NCBI GenBank assembly: GCA_039105265.1
Contig: JAPFFF010000012.1
Span: forward strand, 2,294,001-2,358,000
DNA from: Tritrichomonas musculus
Lineage: Eukaryota; Parabasalia; Tritrichomonadida; Tritrichomonadidae
Direction: 5' to 3'
DNA length: 64,000 bases
Below, in pieces: positions 20,641 to 31,925 of the stretch (position 1 is its first letter; every line of letters starts with the position of its first letter). The translations under genes and the position numbers were made by a program. The notes under the pieces were generated by a model. It did not search any database, was not told where the DNA came from, and worked only from the letters and a program-made list of their open reading frames with translations.

Positions 20641-23600
20641 TTACAACAATGAATGTATCTCATTCTTAGTGTTATCTTCAGCTAAGATACCATTTGATGT
20701 AAAGAATGTCGTATTAATCAATATAAAATTAGTTGTTGCATTGATCATGAGATTGCTACTTAATGGAAAACCATTATTGTTTAACCAGATCTTAGTTGGT
20801 TCACATTGATATTCACTCGTAGGCGTATTATTAGCGTTGAATGATATATTGATTTTGATTTCTTTAACACTGGTGACATTATCTTTGGTTTCATTATAAT
20901 TCAAATAGAGTGTTCCATCATATTCGTCAAGTTGTTTCTCGAATTGATAACGAACGGTATTACTATTCGGTACGTTGAATGTGTACTTAATTCGTGTTAA
21001 TTTATTCACTAACGCATCTAACCTAGCCTTTAATGATTCGTTCTCTCGCTGTAGATTTGATATCTGATTGGTCATTGTTACGATTTTAGCAACATGATCA
21101 CCTACTATATAAGATAGATCTTGATAAGATTTAGCATATGTATCCAACTCACTCTTCAACGCATATCCATCGAGATCACCCATAGTAGCATAATCATCTG
21201 GCATCTCACTCTTCAACATAAATGAATCAGATGGTATATACGCGTGAGTGAGTGTCAATGAACATTCTAACATACCATTGTTGGAGTACAGAAAAGGATT
21301 CAAATGTGAAAATGGATTTAAATGTGATCAGAAAATTTTTAAAATTTTTTAAAATTTTTGATTTATTTTTGATTTTTCTTTAGATACAAAGACTTTGGTA
21401 ATAAATGAAATATATCAATATGTTAAGCGCTTAATAGTTAATATAAACAAATATAGCATTCGAACCAAAAATTGAAATTTTAGCATTTTTTCTATTGCTG
21501 AAGATGAAAAAATAAAATCGAAATATCGGATTATTTGGATTATTGTTTCCATATTGAATCATATATATCGCTTCTATATATATTATTGCATAATAAACAA
21601 AAGTAAAATTATAACTCTTTATGCTAACATTTTTGAGAAAAATCGAAATTTTGATTTTTAATGTACGTTTAAAATTAATAAAAAAATTTGTCTAGCTATT
21701 ATATCTGTTCAAATTTCTTTATTAATGATATCCTCATATATATAAGTAATATAAGCAAAATAATTATTGAAGAAACATTTAGATTATATCTAACTCAATT
21801 AAAAGCAAAGCTTTGATGTGAAAAATAATAAAGACAATTCTCAAAAAAACATTTCGTTTTAATAGTCAATATGAGCATGCCTTCTTAAAAGTAAAGTAAT
21901 AAAAATATTAGTCTTGAATATGAAAATACAGAAATATGATTTAAGCTTAATAATCCAAATAATATATGAACTTTTACGATCATTTTTGAAAAATTTTGAA
22001 ATTTGTGAAAATGAATGAATATTTATATGTTGAAAAGGAAATGGCTCACAGAAATAACTCAGTTTTATGCTCAATGCTTGATAATAATATGTCAATGAAT
22101 ATAAAAGAGTTTCAACATATAAATGGGAATTATTTTTGAGCATTTCAAAAATATGATATTTTGGTAAAAAATTAAAATCAAAATAAAAGCTAGTCATGAT
22201 TTTTGCCAATTATTGATCTATGGTATTATATGAATTGATATATATCTAAAATGATCAAAAAAACTAATAGAATAAAAGTTTTATCCCAAAATATCCGTTT
22301 ATATAAATTGGACGTTTATTTTTATCTAAATCATGATCTCATTGATATCTTGATATATGAATGATATTTTTATAATAATACAAGTTATTAAAAGATGATG
22401 GATGATTTCAGCAGTAAAAAGATGGCTTAGGATGAAATATTATAAAGATTTAGCATTTTATTTCAAGTTCATTTTTAAAAAGGTTTTATCTAAGTTTTCA
22501 TAATATAATTTTTCGATTCACCTAGTTATAAATATTTTGTATACTGTGTTAATTAAGATAATCATTGTAGAATTCATCTGAACTAATTAAAAAATAGATT
22601 ATAGGCTCTAAAAAAAACCATAATTTTAAACGTACATTAAAAATCAAAATTTCGATTTTTCTCAAAAATGTTAGCATAAAGAGTTATAATTTTACTTTTG
22701 TTTATTATGCAATAATATATATAGAAGCGATATATATGATTCAATATGGAAACAATAATCCAAATAATCCGATATTTCGATTTTATTTTTTCATCTTCAG
22801 CAATAGAAAAAATGCTAAAATTTCAATTTTTGGTTCGAATGCTATATTTGTTTATATTAACTATTAAGTGCTTAACATATTGATATATTTCATTTATTAC
22901 CAAAGTCTTTGTATCTAAAGAAAAATCAAAAATAAATCAAAAATTTTAAAAAATTTTAAAAATTTTCTGATCACATTTAAATCCATTTTCACATTTGAAT
23001 CCTTTTCTGTAATGTCTAGCATATACATAGCCAGTATTTATATTGTACTGAAGACGAACACCATTGAAATTACCATTTAGATAGTAATTCTTTGTTATGC
23101 CCTGATCAGATGATGTATTCCAGATGATATCGAACTTAACTGTTTCATTCGTTTTAGCATCGATGTATCTACCAATGAAGTGATAACCATTTGGATTACC
23201 AGTCGTTGGTGTTACCTTAGCATATTCGTATCCAGAACTAGTAGTCAATGACTCGACTGTCATCTCCGAGTAAACCATTATGTTATCTATCTTACGGTAT
23301 GAACCTAATGTGATATCATTATTCGGCAACTCACTCTTCAACACATAATTATTCAACTCTTCAGCAATGACATAATCATCTGGCATATCTGTCTTCAACA
23401 TGTACTCATTCAATGTTGATGTTAACTGTGATGTTGTAACATGATTGGTTGGTATCTCACTCTTCAACGCATATTTGATATCAGATTCACTCTTAACTGT
23501 ATCCAACGCTGTGTTCACTTCATCTACAGTCGGAAACTCATTCAGTGTAGTAGCCAATGACTTATCATTCTGTTCGAGTTGATCATGTAATGAATCTATC

Positions 23601-26350
23601 TTATTCTGTAACGCATCTATATCACATGTATACGCTATATCATCAGTAGTGAACTCCAAGTGTCTGATCAATGTGTTCTCTTTAATCGTGATACCAGTGA
23701 CTTGAACATGTTGCGGATTCAATATAGTGATCTGTGTAACAGAGTCATCCATCGTAGCTGATGGAAATGTATCCGTACCATTATATTCAGATATGACACC
23801 ATTAGTGATCGTTAACGAAACATACTGTTCATCATAATCAACATCATTGAACTCACTTATTGTTCTTACCATGAGTTTAACTCTGATCGACCCATCAGTG
23901 ATAATATCTTCAGCAACGAGTTGGATATTTTTGTCTCCATCAGTCTTACCAACAATATCAATTACATCATCTCTAGATAACTGCATTGTCTGTGCTAGTG
24001 TCTTGATCATCGGTTTCATCGTATCAAGACACATATCCATCGTTGATGTCAATGTCATAGCAACTTTAGATGGATCATCTAGTTCATCAGTGAATGTCAT
24101 GTCTTCAACTGGTACGTACTCTTGATCACACCATTCGATTATCTTATTCAGTTTATCTTTGGCAGATAACGTATTTCGCGATTTCATCATTCGACCAACC
24201 GGTACGGACTTCGTCCTCAGACCTGCTACGCGTCGTACATCCACCATGTCGCCGAAGAATATGTCAGCACCTATATCAGGCAATTCGTCAACTAACTTAC
24301 CAGCCATGTCTTCAACAACATCAGCACCAACATCAGTAACCTTAGTAACAGTATTCACTAATTCTCTGCCACCAGCTTCAACACCCTTAGTTGCAAATGA
24401 TAATGCCTTACCAGCGACTCCAATACCGGTAGCACCTAGTACACATCCAGCTACTCCTAATGCGATACCAACATTAGCCCTCATATCTATCTTATCGACC
24501 TCTTTCTCTAAATACTTAGTCTTGGCCTGTTGTTCTGTCATCTCGGAACCTAATGCGTCGACCTTGGATTTAACCTCCTTGACATCATATGTTACTACAT
24601 CCACATTGTTAGTTACTAAGTTCAAATCAGATCGCATTGTTGTGATGTTGTCAGCTGTGATAATCTTTGATGATGTAATATTGAAATCAGTATACAATGT
24701 TGTTGCAGCATTTGGATTTGGACTGACTTCGTAGAACTGTTGTTTGATGATGTATTCGAATGCATTCGTTGATGGATCCCGGTTGACTTCATCAATTGGA
24801 TCTGTATAGTCATGACGTAGATATAAAGTGATATCACGACCGGAATCATTCTTTGATCGCTTACTCCAGATATATCCAATTCTATCAACTGTGTCCAAGG
24901 CACCAATCAGGTCTACATAACCTCTATTATAAGTGTCACCGTTACGATGTACATCCTTAACAGTAAATGATAATCGATTAACTAATTCTTGGCCTGGTAG
25001 AGTCAAATCGATGTACAACAGTTCTATATCGCTGACCTTTAATGTAGATGTTGAATAGTTGTCATATGTACAACTCATTGCCACCAAATCGTATCCATCC
25101 AGTGTAGCACCATTGAGTATAAATGAATAGCCTACATGTAGGTCATACTCAGAACCTTTAACCACTCTGCCATCTCGAAATTGGATCAATGTTTCATACT
25201 TACCATTCGTTGAACATTCATTCATTAATGAATATGCCAAACCATGTGCCTTATTCTCTGGGACTACTCTACTATTCAGTGTATCTCGTTTAACAGCTAC
25301 CATACATCCAGTTGAACCATAATTGTCTGGTATATCACGTTTCTGACACTTACTGATAATCTTACTCTGGAATCTACCTTGAATATCATCACCAATCCAG
25401 TTATTGCCATCCCATGTCAGCGACCAACTATTACCAAAACAGTATTCCTTAAACTTGAATGTCAAATTGTTAGGTATTTGATATGTATCTGGTATCTTAT
25501 AGATCATCTTATAGCACTCGCATTCATATTCCAATGTTTCAATGCCTAAAATGTTGATAGAACCAAGTTCGCTTCGCGAATCCACGTACTTAACATGTTC
25601 ATCATAAGTAATCATTGTTGGTCGATAGAAATAGTATACATCTGATTTCTGCAATCAGAGTGCATTCTCTGTATCTATAACATCACACTTAATAACTGGC
25701 TTACGAGCCACCAATGAATCGTCGTTGAGTAAGTTATGAATAGTCATATCACCTCTACGATACCATGAGTATGGTTCAATATTGAGATCTTTATCATACA
25801 TAATCTCTGGATCATCGCGTTCACGAGTTGAGTATGTGTAGCAGTCTCTAGCCTTATTATGAGTCAACTCTGGACATATGAACTTACCATTCTCAACCGA
25901 TATCGTAAAATCGTTTAATATATTGCCCAACCAATCCATGATTAATAGATTACGCATATGTATCTTGAATAGTTCGGTTTTTGTTGTACATGCTAGCAAC
26001 TTATTTTTGAGCACCGACGGCAGTGTTATCTTCATAATCACTACGGGATCTTGGACTGAATCAGTTGAAGTTGGCTCATATACAGTTATGTCTTGGTGTT
26101 TAACATAATATGATGGGTTACCGTCAACTGTATCGAACTCACTATCTCCGCTAGTAGATGGTTGATATTTTTCAACCTCTTGAATCTTATATGATAACAA
26201 TGCTAGTGGACCTCTAACAGTATCTCTGAATGCATTACATATGTTAACATATGAGTTTAATGATACAGCTTCATGATTGTCATCTGGCAGTGATATATCA
26301 GATTCAGTACTAGTACACCAATCGATTAATGGTTGTAGGAATTGACTCAC
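20641..26350 (-). pseudogene. E1 fibre-like gene (second copy), broken and split by a transposon
   Basis: Large minus-strand fibre-type gene related to the E3 fibre (37198-41232). Recognisable parts are a beta-rich head region, a conserved block around ATTLYTDFNITSSKIITADN, a coiled coil followed by a Gly/Ala-rich hydrophobic stretch (GIALGVAGCVLGATGIGVAG), tail-fibre type YALKSE repeats and a C-terminal knob-like domain that recurs in E2 (after 61700). Such proteins would form trimeric spikes for attachment. A 1.7-kb foldback transposon (21289-23009) is inserted in it. Besides that insertion it has about one further break. Fossil. Confidence 0.7.
21289..23009. mobile_element. Young foldback DNA transposon inside the E1 fibre gene
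   Basis: Two arms of 389 bp (21289-21677 and 22621-23009) are inverted copies differing at one position by my reading. Both start CAGAAAAGGATTCAAATGTG, and the element is flanked by TA (21287-21288 and 23010-23011). The 943-bp centre has no convincing transposase. The TA target suggests a Tc1/mariner-like helper, and the long arms resemble foldback elements. The near-identity of the arms marks a recent insertion, much younger than E1 itself. Confidence 0.85.
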
Positions 26351-29300
26351 CCTCTATCTCCCTAGCAGTCTGGGAACCAGACCATGTTTCACAAGAGTTC
26401 ACTCCGCGAACAGCTCGAGGTATATATAAGACAGCGTCAACTATTGGAACTAATATACGAGATCCCCTACATACTACATATCTATCAGTTAGCGATGGAT
26501 GTTCCAGTAACCACTCGACATCCATATTGATCTCCTCTAATCGATTACGAATGTTTGATATAAATCCACTCAATGATGACCGCTGTTGTTCATCATGATC
26601 TCTCATCCACTGGATATCATGATCTGTTAGTACTAGACTGTTATCATGATTGGTGATAGTGATTTGGTTGTCATTAATGGTTACTTGATTGAGTTGTCGT
26701 CGATCGATAACACCAATGACATTGTTACTGTAGACCACCTCAGTGTATTCCTCATTATCATGAGCTGAATCAGGATCATGAGGTCTGAATCTTAAGGCAT
26801 GAATTTCATTAGTAAACCTATGTCGCTCAAACCAATCCATCTGTTCGATATCTCTGAGTGTGATCGTTGTACCAGGAATAACTACATCAGCAACAGTTGT
26901 TGGAGTAGGTTCATGATTAACGACGACGACATTGTATTCATTAGTCACGAGTTCTCGGGTACTGTCTTCGATATGAATTCCGTCAGAATTGATATTAACA
27001 TTTGATTCATTAACAGGGTTTGCTTTATGGATTGATATCCAATCAGTACCTACACTAGTACGAACAGCTATAGATACATCAATGATAGCTACAGTCGAAT
27101 TATTTTTATCTCTAACCTCAGTCCAATTAACTCCAGAGTCAGCATCACTGTTTCTAATGAATCGGAGTTCTGTATGAGTATTCTCGAATAGGATTCTATC
27201 AACAGGTAACATCTGTTCTATCTCTAATGCAGTTCGATTATCATAAGTCAATTTAGATGTAGTGTCAATTCGTTGTTGACTATATAATCTTATGTGTTCA
27301 GGTGATATAATACTTCGAACATTATCACAACGCCTGATATATACCAGTTCTTGGGAACCATTTGGATGAATATATGTGATTGTTATAACGCCGACTTGAT
27401 TACTACCGATCTGTTCTACTATAATGTTGTCGGAGTTTAAGGCTAACAATTGTTCATTAGTGAGATTAGATAAGGATTCAAGTGTATAGTTTCCAAATAC
27501 CGTGTTCGATGTCGAAGCATTAGTGGTAGTATCATGAGTTAATCTAGTGATTGGTGTTTCAACTCTGTCATCTAAGTCCATTTCATCAGTGTTCTCAATT
27601 GAATGGTCAACAATGGTGTTATTACTGCGCTCCCTCCATCGGCGGCGTAATTCGCGAACTGAATCAGTGATGGTATGTATAGACTGAGATATGGTTTGAA
27701 CACCTTGAATCATTTCAGGAATTCGATTTAATGTTAATCCACCAGCAATCAATGTCGTAGTTGTGGTACCAATTTGAGTTAACGAATTTAATGCATTTAA
27801 TACTAAATCAGTGGCAATCAGCGATGATGTAGCCGCTGGAATCTCTGTATCTGTAGGTATGAATCGCTTTAATACTTGGCCAGCAGCACTAGTATCCATA
27901 TCAAGAATGAACTGACCGCTGATAGGTGGTTTGCCACTGGGGTAATCATCATTGGGTCCACCCATGTCAGGGAATGTAAAGTCTTCAGTTCGATATGTAT
28001 TGAGCTTCATGTTCTCATCAGACAGAGATAGAGTTGATAGATCTGACATCATTTTGACTGCACCTGTAAGTATGTTGAGTATATCGCCAGCAATCGCTAG
28101 ACCTTTACGAATACTATCTGTGTACTCGTTATAGGCGGCATGTAATCTTAATTGTTCTTGAATACCATTAATGATAGCACGTAGTACTGAATAATCGTAA
28201 GCTAATACATCAACAGTACCTCCAACTACATTTAGATCTCTACGCATGGTCATTATGTTATCTGCCCATATGATCTTAGATGAATATATATTATTATCAG
28301 TCGTTAATGTCGTACAATTGCGAGGATCTGTTTTGACCTCATAAAACTGTTGAACAATCATGACATCAAATGGGTTATATGTCTCGTCAGCATTAACTGG
28401 TTTCTGTTCAAAGTACTCTTTCTCGATATAGATGTGGATGTCTTTAGTAGGATTCTCTTCAGGAATCTGCCTAGCAGAGTTTGCTTCGCAAATTGATTTC
28501 TTAGAGTGGATGACCTCGCGTACGTACGTGAATGACTCAATAACAGGGTTATCATTCCATGTATGTAAGTATTTCATACTAAGCGGACTAATTGGATGTA
28601 GATCCCACTTTAATGGTGTAATATGTCCATTAATATTTAGATCAGCTAAGACATATAGCATATTATTGCCAGATATATTGTTGACTTTGACTGAAAACTG
28701 TTGGACATCAAGATTGTCATATTGGGATGCTGAATCCAATTTAACAACACTATTTGATTCATTTAATTCTATTATTGTGCCATCTTTATATGCTACCCTC
28801 CAATTGTTAACATATGAAGACAATGTTGTAGCATAATTAACATTTGAATCATTTAACTCAACCTCACAACGCAACCACTTAGAGATATAATCCGTATGTT
28901 GAACTACTAGAGCTGGACTACCATTGTTGTTTGTAGTAGTTGACTGTTTAGCGATTGACCGATTCACTACATTATTGCCTGTCCATGAATTACCATCCCA
29001 TATTAATGACCATGTATGACCAAATAGATAGTCTCTGAACTCGAAATTAGTTTGTAGCGGGATGTTATAATTGGAATCTATATTCCATGTCATCTCATAG
29101 TACTTATCTGATTGTGATATAGATGATGGCTTGTATAAATATAATTGATCGGATTCCTTGAGTTCGAAATATGAATTAGATGGATTTGATTCAATACGTC
29201 GAATTTGTTCATCAACCTCATTCTTGGTATATAAACAATTAATTTCAACATCATTGATCTCACCATTTCTAGTAATCATTAATTTGCCATTTCTGACGCT

Positions 29301-29357
29301 GATATCATAACCTCGATCTCTTAAACATAATGTCTGTGCCGATAACGGTGTAATCAT
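26310..29357 (-). CDS. E1 fibre-like protein (first copy, about 1015 aa)
   Basis: Start placed at the ATG at 29357 (MITPLSAQTLCLRDRGYDIS), which lines up with the N-terminus of the E3 fibre better than the upstream ATG at 29426. It contains the GHTWSLIWDGNSWTG block, the TTLTTDNNIYSSKIIWADNI block, a predicted coiled coil with a short hydrophobic stretch (GLAIAGDILNILTGAVKMM), and then a long beta-rich C-terminal half unlike the E3 fibre. It stays open throughout. It is divergent from the plus-strand gene at 29374, with only a few bases between them. Probable attachment fibre or spike; role inferred from composition and from place. Confidence 0.65.
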   Translation of the reverse strand: MITPLSAQTLCLRDRGYDISVRNGKLMITRNGEINDVEINCLYTKNEVDEQIRRIESNPSNSYFELKESDQLYLYKPSSISQSDKYYEMTWNIDSNYNIPLQTNFEFRDYLFGHTWSLIWDGNSWTGNNVVNRSIAKQSTTTNNNGSPALVVQHTDYISKWLRCEVELNDSNVNYATTLSSYVNNWRVAYKDGTIIELNESNSVVKLDSASQYDNLDVQQFSVKVNNISGNNMLYVLADLNINGHITPLKWDLHPISPLSMKYLHTWNDNPVIESFTYVREVIHSKKSICEANSARQIPEENPTKDIHIYIEKEYFEQKPVNADETYNPFDVMIVQQFYEVKTDPRNCTTLTTDNNIYSSKIIWADNIMTMRRDLNVVGGTVDVLAYDYSVLRAIINGIQEQLRLHAAYNEYTDSIRKGLAIAGDILNILTGAVKMMSDLSTLSLSDENMKLNTYRTEDFTFPDMGGPNDDYPSGKPPISGQFILDMDTSAAGQVLKRFIPTDTEIPAATSSLIATDLVLNALNSLTQIGTTTTTLIAGGLTLNRIPEMIQGVQTISQSIHTITDSVRELRRRWRERSNNTIVDHSIENTDEMDLDDRVETPITRLTHDTTTNASTSNTVFGNYTLESLSNLTNEQLLALNSDNIIVEQIGSNQVGVITITYIHPNGSQELVYIRRCDNVRSIISPEHIRLYSQQRIDTTSKLTYDNRTALEIEQMLPVDRILFENTHTELRFIRNSDADSGVNWTEVRDKNNSTVAIIDVSIAVRTSVGTDWISIHKANPVNESNVNINSDGIHIEDSTRELVTNEYNVVVVNHEPTPTTVADVVIPGTTITLRDIEQMDWFERHRFTNEIHALRFRPHDPDSAHDNEEYTEVVYSNNVIGVIDRRQLNQVTINDNQITITNHDNSLVLTDHDIQWMRDHDEQQRSSLSGFISNIRNRLEEINMDVEWLLEHPSLTDRYVVCRGSRILVPIVDAVLYIPRAVRGVNSCETWSGSQTAREIEGESIPTTINRLVY

Positions 29358-29373
29358 TTTAATCCAATGTAAA

Positions 29374-30140
29374 ATGCTTTTATCATTACAGAGTACAGGA
29401 CCTGAATACAATCGAATAAGAACCAATATACAAATTCCATGGAACTGTGAATATATTAAATATCATGTCGCATCATTTAATACCAAAGATATACTCATAG
29501 TAACTGATGAAGATTGCATAGAGTACGCATATATCGATAAAAATGATGAGGCACAACATGAGAGATATACATTCAATAACTGTGTTCATGTATCATTCGA
29601 TAAGATAAAAAAAAAATATTAGAATTTGAAGATAAAGGTGATAATAATGATGGTATTGGTAAAGTCATGGAGGTTAAAATAAGTCATGCTAAACAATTAC
29701 TTATCACCCCTAAGACAAGCATTTTCTTTACAAAAATAACCCGTCGAGCTGCTATGGTTACTGGATTGTACAAGATGAAACTCGATACTGAATTGGTAGC
29801 GAATAAGCAAATTGTATGTGATCCACTGATTCTTGATCTAGCTAACAAACTCTATTTGGTCTCGAAACAAGGTCAGCCTATACAGTCGAATATCGGTAAC
29901 ATTGAATATACGCCATCAGTCATAGCTAGTATAGATTGTATTATCAGAGATGGAGTAGCGATTATACAGAACTTTGAAACTTACGGCAAACCCATCAAAA
30001 ATACTGTTAAAATAGACTCGTTCAAACAAATCGAACTAGAGTTGGTAGATTTTCAATATCAACCAGTTAAGTTATTCAATCCAATGTTTGTAACAATTAA
30101 GGTCAAACCAGATGACCCACCTAGAATGAAATTATGTTAA
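29374..30140 (+). pseudogene. E1 beta-rich virion-type protein (broken)
   Basis: Homologue of the intact 252-residue E3 protein at 36430-37188. Both share IPW-C-YIKY near the start and NKLYLVS-QGQP-(Q/Y)S-IG--EYTPSVIA in the middle. The C-terminal ELVDFQYQPVKLFNPMFVTI strand pattern recalls small jelly-roll virion proteins. It is divergently arranged with a fibre gene in both E1 and E3, which suggests a working partnership, for instance a penton or fibre anchor. Broken, about one break. Confidence 0.55.
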
Positions 30141-30206
30141 CATAACAATTAGGTCAGTAGTCAGTGCTATTTTTGGATTCAGCATCCAATTTGGCTTTGA
30201 GGGCTC

Positions 30207-30422
30207 TTAATTCAAGTAACTCCATTTTTTTCTCTCGCGATAGGCTTTTTGCTGCGCTCGGCGAGCTAATATTCGCTCTTCATCGGATTGGTATTTTCTC
30301 TTACGACCTCGTGTAGACTTTGCTTTGACTGAGTCAGCATTAGAGTCAGATTGCTTGGACTTGAGCGATTTAATGACATCTGTATCATTAAACAATTCGG
30401 TGTTGATTTGATTGGTAGACAT
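30207..30422 (-). CDS. E1 bZIP-like basic protein (71 aa)
   Basis: A short acidic/Ser linker is followed by a strongly basic region RGRKRKYQSDEERILARRAQ and QKAYRERKKWSYLN, the layout of a bZIP basic region with only the first turn of a zipper helix. The E3 homologue (36179-36427) keeps the same basic region and a longer helix. Both carry a DVIKSL/TPIIKSL peptide upstream. It could be a sequence-specific regulator of the element, perhaps recognising its inverted ends or promoters. Preceded by TTTTTTTATTCCATCATAAATG. Confidence 0.55.
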   Translation of the reverse strand: MSTNQINTELFNDTDVIKSLKSKQSDSNADSVKAKSTRGRKRKYQSDEERILARRAQQKAYRERKKWSYLN

Positions 30423-30463
30423 TTATGATGGAATAAAAAAACACAATAAAAGAATAATTAAGC

Positions 30464-31060
30464 TTATAAACAATCATACTTGCGCTTGAATTTATTAATA
30501 CATATTGCAACAACTTTATGGTCAACATCTTTAGTATTAACATATTTGACTTTATTCTTATTAATATTGATGTGTAATTTGCGATATACATCATCAGCGA
30601 CTTTACCATAGAATACATCTTCATCTAATTTGTCATCGTGGTAATAGAAATATCTATTTTCGTCGAAATATCTCATACCATTTCGGGTCTCATATGTATC
30701 AATCATAAAGGCTTCATCAGGAATATCATCAAAGTATTCATATTCGACACCTTTATATGATGATTTATTGAAACTATTCTCTGATGGAGTCACCCATCTT
30801 AAATTACCTATGTGATAATCAGATCTGTCATGATTGATATGATCGACTTGAGTCTTATTATTTGGGTTATCATTTGGAATGAACTGAGTGGCTATCAACC
30901 GATGCTTGAGATATTGCTTACCATTCAATGTAACAACTCTATATCCGCAATTATTTATTGATTCATCGGCGACAAAATGGCTATCTATTTTGCGAATCCT
31001 AAATGGATATTCATTTAAGTTCTCGTAATTTGGGTGATCAAGTAGTTCTACATAAGACAT
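30464..31060 (-). CDS. E1 HNH-type endonuclease (198 aa)
   Basis: The first 110 residues carry an HNH_3-type domain: KHRLIATQFIPND, VDHINHDRSDYHIGNLRWVT and SENSFNKS, with the His of VDHIN, the Asn of GNLRW and the Asn of ENS as likely metal or catalytic residues. The C-terminal half is basic and Tyr-rich. Such genes are typical free-standing homing-type nucleases of viruses and may cut competing elements or help copy themselves. E2 carries a shorter relative at 34983-35318. Motif TTTTTTTATC lies upstream. Confidence 0.8.
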   Translation of the reverse strand: MSYVELLDHPNYENLNEYPFRIRKIDSHFVADESINNCGYRVVTLNGKQYLKHRLIATQFIPNDNPNNKTQVDHINHDRSDYHIGNLRWVTPSENSFNKSSYKGVEYEYFDDIPDEAFMIDTYETRNGMRYFDENRYFYYHDDKLDEDVFYGKVADDVYRKLHININKNKVKYVNTKDVDHKVVAICINKFKRKYDCL

Positions 31061-31925
31061 TTGAATTGGTGATAAAAAAATTAAGAATAATTTAGTTTGA
31101 CATTATTTAGAGTTCGGGGGTAGAAAACAGTCGATTTTGAGGTACCGGTGACCAATATATTGTGATCTGATGATATACATTAAAATCTTAATAGTCACAG
31201 CTATCGAATGGTGAAACAATGAACTCAATCGGTTAAGTATATGTCGAGATATGGTCCTCTGAATATAGCAGATCCTCTGAGCAAAAATATGTATCCTGGC
31301 TAGGTCAAATAATTGACCTTGGTGGTTAAGGTGAAACAAATTAACCTTATAACCGTCAAATATGATAATACAAATCTATCGTCAAAACCGCTCTAACTGC
31401 ATTCTGAGTTGAGTTACTATGTGGGTAGCATCTTGGGCTAGAAAAAAAGTGACAGCCAGTTATCTATATGTGCCTATATGGAACCAAAATATTATCTGGC
31501 CAGACACGGCTTAGTGGTATGGCGTTTCCATGGTGATCCAGACATCTGGTTCGATTCTGCTACGGGCCGTTCTTTTATTTGAGAATTCATACATATGAAA
31601 GTCTCGTATGGGTGATGATGGAGTCCAGCCCCGAGTTCTGGTAATATGTATGATATGAATAATGTCGATGTAGTAAAGTCTCGTATGGGTGATGATGGAG
31701 TCCAGCCCCGAGTACAGGTAATACATCGACGCTATTTTCATGTAAGTTCCCAGGTGGAGATACATATTAGTTTCCCCTAAGGACCGGTCCCATTAATTTA
31801 GAATGCCCTACATCCGCTTTACGGATTACGAAGTATCTCCACCTGGGAGCGGTTTTTGCACCCAATCTTATTTTTGTCAAAAATAAACTGATGTAGAATA
31901 ACTTAGTCTGACAATAATTACATAC
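31061..31925. other. E1 non-coding stretch with repeats
   Basis: An 865-bp gap between the HNH gene and the capsid gene without a supportable gene. It has a 39-bp exact direct repeat (31598-31636 and 31675-31713), a 15-bp inverted repeat CCCAGGTGGAGATAC (31749-31763) / GTATCTCCACCTGGG (31833-31847), and is richer in GC than the rest of E1. It also holds a tRNA-like B-box word (GGTTCGATTC, near 31550) without matching stems. It may be a control region, an origin or the scar of a lost gene. Confidence 0.5.

Noticed and set aside
21859-22209. 116-codon minus-strand frame in the centre of the foldback transposon
   Set aside because: Composition is that of AT-rich random frame (Phe, Ile, Lys, Tyr), with no transposase motif and no start context.
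24159-24734. 191-codon plus-strand Ser/Thr/Pro-rich frame opposite the fibre gene
   Set aside because: Lies antisense to well-supported fibre coding sequence with better homology; typical antisense shadow.
31495-31580. tRNA-like sequence with A-box-like TAGTGGTATGGC and B-box GGTTCGATTC
   Set aside because: The expected T-arm and acceptor stems do not pair, so it is not a supportable tRNA. At best a decayed or chance pol III box.
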